Shown: positions 33,307 through 35,887 of the stretch, one piece after another | Layout: each line of letters starts with the position of its first letter | Numbering within the stretch: the stretch's first letter is position 1 | Assembly (NCBI GenBank): GCA_019638975.1 | Contig: JAHBST010000011.1 | Location: 1 to 35,887 of the forward strand | DNA length: 35,887 nucleotides | Direction of reading: 5' to 3' | From: Cryobacterium sp. | GTDB lineage: Bacteria; Actinomycetota; Actinomycetes; Actinomycetales; Microbacteriaceae | Made by a program: the position numbers and the translations under genes | Notes under the pieces: generated by a model | What the model saw: only the letters and a program-made list of their open reading frames with translations | The model's database searches: none | Told to the model about the DNA's origin: nothing

Positions 33307-33852
33307 CTACGACCCGTCGTTCGCGTAAGTCATGCAGTAGTTGCCGAGCAGGAGTTTGTCGCCGTGCGCACTCGCGCCGTCCATCGTGGCGTCGCTGATG
33401 GCGAAGATCTCCGCGATGATCGGTTTGCCGACGAGCGTGTCGTTGCCGAACTCGAGAGAACTCGTCGAATAGGTTCCGTCGCCGCCCGTGGTGGGGTCGA
33501 ACGCGAGACTCGACACGAGCACGGGGGCGCCGTCCGAGCCGAGTGCGATGAGCTCGAATTGCGGGAGGAGCCCGGCATCCATCGCCTCTTTCGACAGCGT
33601 GATGGAGAGTTCAGTGCCGTCGCCGTACTTCTGGCCGGCTTCGGGTCCCGCCGCAATCGCCGACGATGTGAACAACATCAACTCGGGATCGGATTGACCG
33701 TCGAATGCGCTGCAGTCAGCGGGACCGCTCCCGGGAGGCGAGCCCGGATTCCCGCCAGGGGCGGTATCGGATGCCGCGGGAGCGCATCCGGCGAGCAAGA
33801 GACCCGCGGCGACCACGGCGGCGAACGAGAAATGTGAGCGAGCAGGAATCAT
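33307..33852 (-). CDS. Secreted lipoprotein of unknown function
   Basis: A 181-residue lipoprotein: MIPARSHFSFAAVVAAGLLL then lipobox LAGC (Cys23), a Gly/Pro/Ser-rich linker (about 24-45) and a beta-rich mature domain. Cys47 and Cys173 could form a disulfide tying the ends of the domain. I recognise no family. ATG 33852 is preferred over the longer frame because the signal peptide begins there and CATAAT lies 6 nt upstream. It is convergent with the acyl-CoA dehydrogenase. Confidence 0.75.
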   Translation of the reverse strand: MIPARSHFSFAAVVAAGLLLAGCAPAASDTAPGGNPGSPPGSGPADCSAFDGQSDPELMLFTSSAIAAGPEAGQKYGDGTELSITLSKEAMDAGLLPQFELIALGSDGAPVLVSSLAFDPTTGGDGTYSTSSLEFGNDTLVGKPIIAEIFAISDATMDGASAHGDKLLLGNYCMTYANDGS

Positions 33853-33858
33853 GAGGAA

Positions 33859-33864
33859 ATTATG
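33859..33864 (-). promoter_or_regulatory. -10 box of the 33307-33852 lipoprotein (leaderless)
   Basis: CATAAT on the minus strand, 6 nt before ATG 33852. One mismatch to TATAAT. Confidence 0.5.
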
Positions 33865-33963
33865 TGCACGCGCGTCGGCCAATCCCGCAGGAAATCGGGG
33901 CGAAATCGGATAAATAAGCCGATACCCCACCGGATGCCGGCGCTCGCCGAGCGCGATCGGCAG

Positions 33964-34524
33964 CTAGTCGCCGCGGGCCTCGAACTCGGCAGCGAGAAGA
34001 GCGTAGACGAATTCGCTGCCCCAGCGTTCGTTGAAAAAGTCGTTCTCGATGAGGTGCGCTTCGCGGCGCATTCCGAGCCGCTCCGCGACCCGGATCGACG
34101 GCGCGTTGTCCGTGTCGATGCGGGCGAAGATGCGGTGAAACCCGAAGTGCCCGAATCCGAGCCGCACAAGAGCGTTCGCCGCCTCGGTCACGTATCCGTT
34201 ACCCATGGAATCGGGATGGAGGCTCCAGCCGATCTCCCCTTGCTTCGCTCGCACGCTCTCGAGCTTGAACAGTATCTCCCCCGCGAGCTCGGCTTTGTCT
34301 TTCGGCTGGATCGCGAGAGTGAAGATGTCGGTGTCCTTTTCGAATTCGAGGCTCGCATATTTCGGCATCCGCTCGACGGCGTCGTCGAGTGTCATCGGGT
34401 CTCGATACAAGTAGCGCACCGTGCTCGGCAGACTCCGGTACGAGAAGTACCGCTCCGCGTCGGCGTCGGTGAAGGTTCGAAGAAGGAGCCGATCGGTTTC
34501 GAGCGGAAGCTCCGGCGCCTTCAC
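33964..34524 (-). CDS. GNAT acetyltransferase, RimJ/RimL type
   Basis: A 186-residue acetyltransferase. The acetyl-CoA region is GEIGWSLHPDSMGNGYVTEA (about residues 95-114) and the second family motif is HRIFARIDTDNAPSIRVAERLGM near 130-152; ETDRLLLRTFTDADA is the typical start of RimJ/RimL proteins. It acetylates an amine, perhaps a protein N-terminus or small molecule; the target is unknown. GTG 34524 overlaps the DinB stop as GTGA, so the two form an operon. Confidence 0.88.
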   Translation of the reverse strand: MKAPELPLETDRLLLRTFTDADAERYFSYRSLPSTVRYLYRDPMTLDDAVERMPKYASLEFEKDTDIFTLAIQPKDKAELAGEILFKLESVRAKQGEIGWSLHPDSMGNGYVTEAANALVRLGFGHFGFHRIFARIDTDNAPSIRVAERLGMRREAHLIENDFFNERWGSEFVYALLAAEFEARGD

Positions 34525-35102
34525 TCGGCAGCCTCGACTGCTGCGCGCTCGAGCGTTGCGACGTATTCAGCCCACCACGCGGCGTCGTGGTCAGGCAGAT
34601 TGCTGTTGTCGGCGCGCACTCCGGCCCGGCCGTCGATCAGCTCGCGCAGGATGTCGGCGTGGCCGGCGTGACGCGCCGTTTCCGCGATCATGTGCACGAG
34701 GATGCGGTGCAGCGTCACAGTGCGAGATTCCGGCAGCCACCACGGGACGACGCCTGGCGCATCCAGCGGGAGTTCATCGATCGTCCGATCGGAGTGGGCC
34801 CACGAACGGTGGTAGAGCGCGATGATCTCGGCGCGGGATTCCGTGGCCGTCGCCCACATGTCGGCGTTGTCGGGGGCGTCGTCGGCGTTCCAGGGAAGAG
34901 GCTCGCCCGACGGCCGGTCGAACACTTCGCCGAAGTAGCCGATCTCGACGGTCGCCACGTGCTTCACGATGCCGAGCAGGTTCGTGCCCGTGCGCGTCAT
35001 AGGCCATCGCACGTCGCGCTCGCTCACCCCGTCGAGCTTCCACAGAAGCGCTTCCCTGGCTTGCTGGAGGTATCGCTTGAGGGTGTCCTTTTCCGACAAC
35101 AT
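34521..35102 (-). CDS. DinB family (DUF664) protein
   Basis: A 193-residue four-helix DinB/YfiT-type protein. Candidate metal ligands are His48 in LLGIVKHVATVEIGYFG, and His137 and His145 in LVHMIAETARHAGHADILREL, the usual H-x3-E-x3-H helix. Many actinobacterial DinB proteins are thiol (mycothiol)-dependent transferases; that is a family-level possibility, though mshB is present in this genome. ATG 35102 follows TACTCT and 6 nt (leaderless). Coupled to the GNAT gene downstream. Confidence 0.9.
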   Translation of the reverse strand: MLSEKDTLKRYLQQAREALLWKLDGVSERDVRWPMTRTGTNLLGIVKHVATVEIGYFGEVFDRPSGEPLPWNADDAPDNADMWATATESRAEIIALYHRSWAHSDRTIDELPLDAPGVVPWWLPESRTVTLHRILVHMIAETARHAGHADILRELIDGRAGVRADNSNLPDHDAAWWAEYVATLERAAVEAAE

Positions 35103-35108
35103 TCGCCC

Positions 35109-35114
35109 AGAGTA
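35109..35114 (-). promoter_or_regulatory. -10 box of the DinB-GNAT operon (leaderless)
   Basis: TACTCT on the minus strand, 6 nt before ATG 35102. Confidence 0.58.
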
Positions 35115-35169
35115 ACCTCAAGCACCGATCCTGGGTAAGGGCGAGAATCCGGTCCGGCAGCGCATCGGC

Positions 35170-35887
35170 TCACGTCCCGGCGGGCGGGAGCACGAGCGAC
35201 AGGGCAACGCCGTCGAGGATATCGTGTTCGCTCGTCGTGACGACCGCGAGCGGCGCCCCTGCTGCGGCCGTGGCATCCGCGATCCGCTGCACGATGGTCG
35301 ACCAGATCACGGCTCCCGTCTGGATGACATCCACACGGCCCGGGTGCATGAATGGCAGGGCACCGCGGTCGGAACGCGTCATGCGGCTGATCTCGTCACA
35401 CGCACGCAGCATGTCGGCAATCGGCAATCGCGCGCCGTTGATCGCGAGCGGATCGTAGAACGAGAGCCGCAGTGCGTGCGCGGTGATCGTCGTGACGGTT
35501 CCCGCGACGCCGATGAGGTCGGTCGCGGCGGCGATGTCGACCGCGGTGGACGCGGTGTCGAGAGCAGTCGCCACGTCGCGACGGATGCTCGCGATCTCGC
35601 CATCCGAGAGCGGGTCGCCGTGCACGTGGCGCTCGGTGAGGCGCACGCATCCGACGTCCATCGAGAACGCCGCGTCGGGCGATTGTGTGCCGAGCACGAG
35701 TTCCGTGGAGCCTCCGCCGAGGTCGACGACGAGGTGCCGGACGGAGAGGTCGTCGGCATCCGCGGGCGCGAGCGCCGTGAGCGCACCCCGATAGGAGAGG
35801 GCGGCCTCTTCCGTTCCGGAGATCACCTCGACGGGCGCACCGAGGATGTTCTGAACCGCGTCGGCGAACTCGTCCCGGTTTGCGGCG
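35170..35887 (-). CDS. Exopolyphosphatase, Ppx/GppA family (5' end missing)
   Basis: The C-terminal 238 residues are in the window; the start lies beyond the right edge. The segment ANRDEFADAVQNILG then VEVISGTEEAALSYRGAL and the phosphate-binding VVDLGGGSTELVLG are clear ASKHA-fold Ppx/GppA features, and GVAGTVTTITAHAL is a further family motif. It would hydrolyse terminal phosphates of polyphosphate or pppGpp; actinobacterial short Ppx proteins of about 310 residues act on short-chain polyphosphate. The gap of 67 bp to the DinB gene on the same strand contains the DinB -10 box and nothing else I recognise. Confidence 0.92.
   Translation of the reverse strand, partial: AANRDEFADAVQNILGAPVEVISGTEEAALSYRGALTALAPADADDLSVRHLVVDLGGGSTELVLGTQSPDAAFSMDVGCVRLTERHVHGDPLSDGEIASIRRDVATALDTASTAVDIAAATDLIGVAGTVTTITAHALRLSFYDPLAINGARLPIADMLRACDEISRMTRSDRGALPFMHPGRVDVIQTGAVIWSTIVQRIADATAAAGAPLAVVTTSEHDILDGVALSLVLPPAGT

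Noticed and set aside
35103-35169. Possible tRNA or small RNA between the DinB and ppx genes
   Set aside because: No cloverleaf, no CCA end and no strong stem; only the DinB -10 box is recognisable.
1-35887. Mobile element, phage, CRISPR or defence island
   Set aside because: No transposase, integrase, repeat array, toxin-antitoxin or nuclease gene seen; base composition and codon use are even throughout, and neighbours are core metabolic genes.

Overview
The window is chromosomal DNA from a high-GC actinobacterium, most likely a member of the Microbacteriaceae. The evidence is a mycothiol-pathway deacetylase (mshB), a DUF3117 gene, an actinobacterial-type dapD with the dapC/dapE succinylase route, a deazaflavin (F420)-type oxidoreductase, a tandem glycine riboswitch before gcvT, and many start codons sitting 6-7 nt after a TAnnnT -10 box (leaderless mRNAs). 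I recognise 34 genes, two of them cut by the window edges. I see no tRNA, rRNA, CRISPR array, IS element, phage gene or attachment site. No stretch longer than 300 bases lacks a gene; the longest gaps (28723-29017, 22800-23057, 20846-21047) hold a riboswitch, a promoter/operator region and a hairpin cluster.

Layout. 1-3332: an MFS transporter and a sphingosine-1-phosphate-lyase-like PLP enzyme (minus strand), divergent from a succinate-semialdehyde-dehydrogenase-like gene across only 24 bp. 3352-4600: tatB, a divergent O-methyltransferase and DUF3117. 4670-11966: a core block of a PIG-V-like mannosyltransferase, dapE, dapD, gltA, dapC, fdxA and mshB. 12072-13321: an iron-uptake pair, EfeU plus a cupredoxin-only EfeO-like lipoprotein, behind a DtxR/IdeR-type operator. 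13374-15839: a small lipoprotein and typA. 15913-22799: an oligopeptide ABC importer (oppA, oppB, oppC, fused oppDF) interrupted by an oppositely oriented PH-domain gene. 23058-24241: a DUF393 thiol oxidoreductase coupled to a CPBP membrane protein. 24262-28935: the glycine cleavage operon gcvT-gcvH-gcvP under a tandem glycine riboswitch. 29018-35887: a CASTOR/POLLUX-like ion channel, a deazaflavin-type oxidoreductase, an acyl-CoA dehydrogenase, a lipoprotein, a GNAT and a DinB gene, and a partial exopolyphosphatase.

The genes between typA and tatB follow an order I recall from Mycobacterium (typA, an OppA-like lipoprotein, mshB, a small membrane protein, ferredoxin, dapC, dapD/dapE, DUF3117, O-methyltransferase, then sigE-rseA-htrA-tatB). 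Here sigE-rseA-htrA is absent and the small membrane protein appears fused to MshB.

Most of the window is housekeeping. The less ordinary points are the cupredoxin-only EfeO partner, the OppB permease with about 190 extra residues, the hairpin cluster between oppA and oppB, the palindrome over the tatB/O-methyltransferase promoters, the overlapping divergent -10 boxes at 1765-1774, and an apparent excess of the hexamer GGATGC/GCATCC. I do not see a clearly new defence or mobile system.
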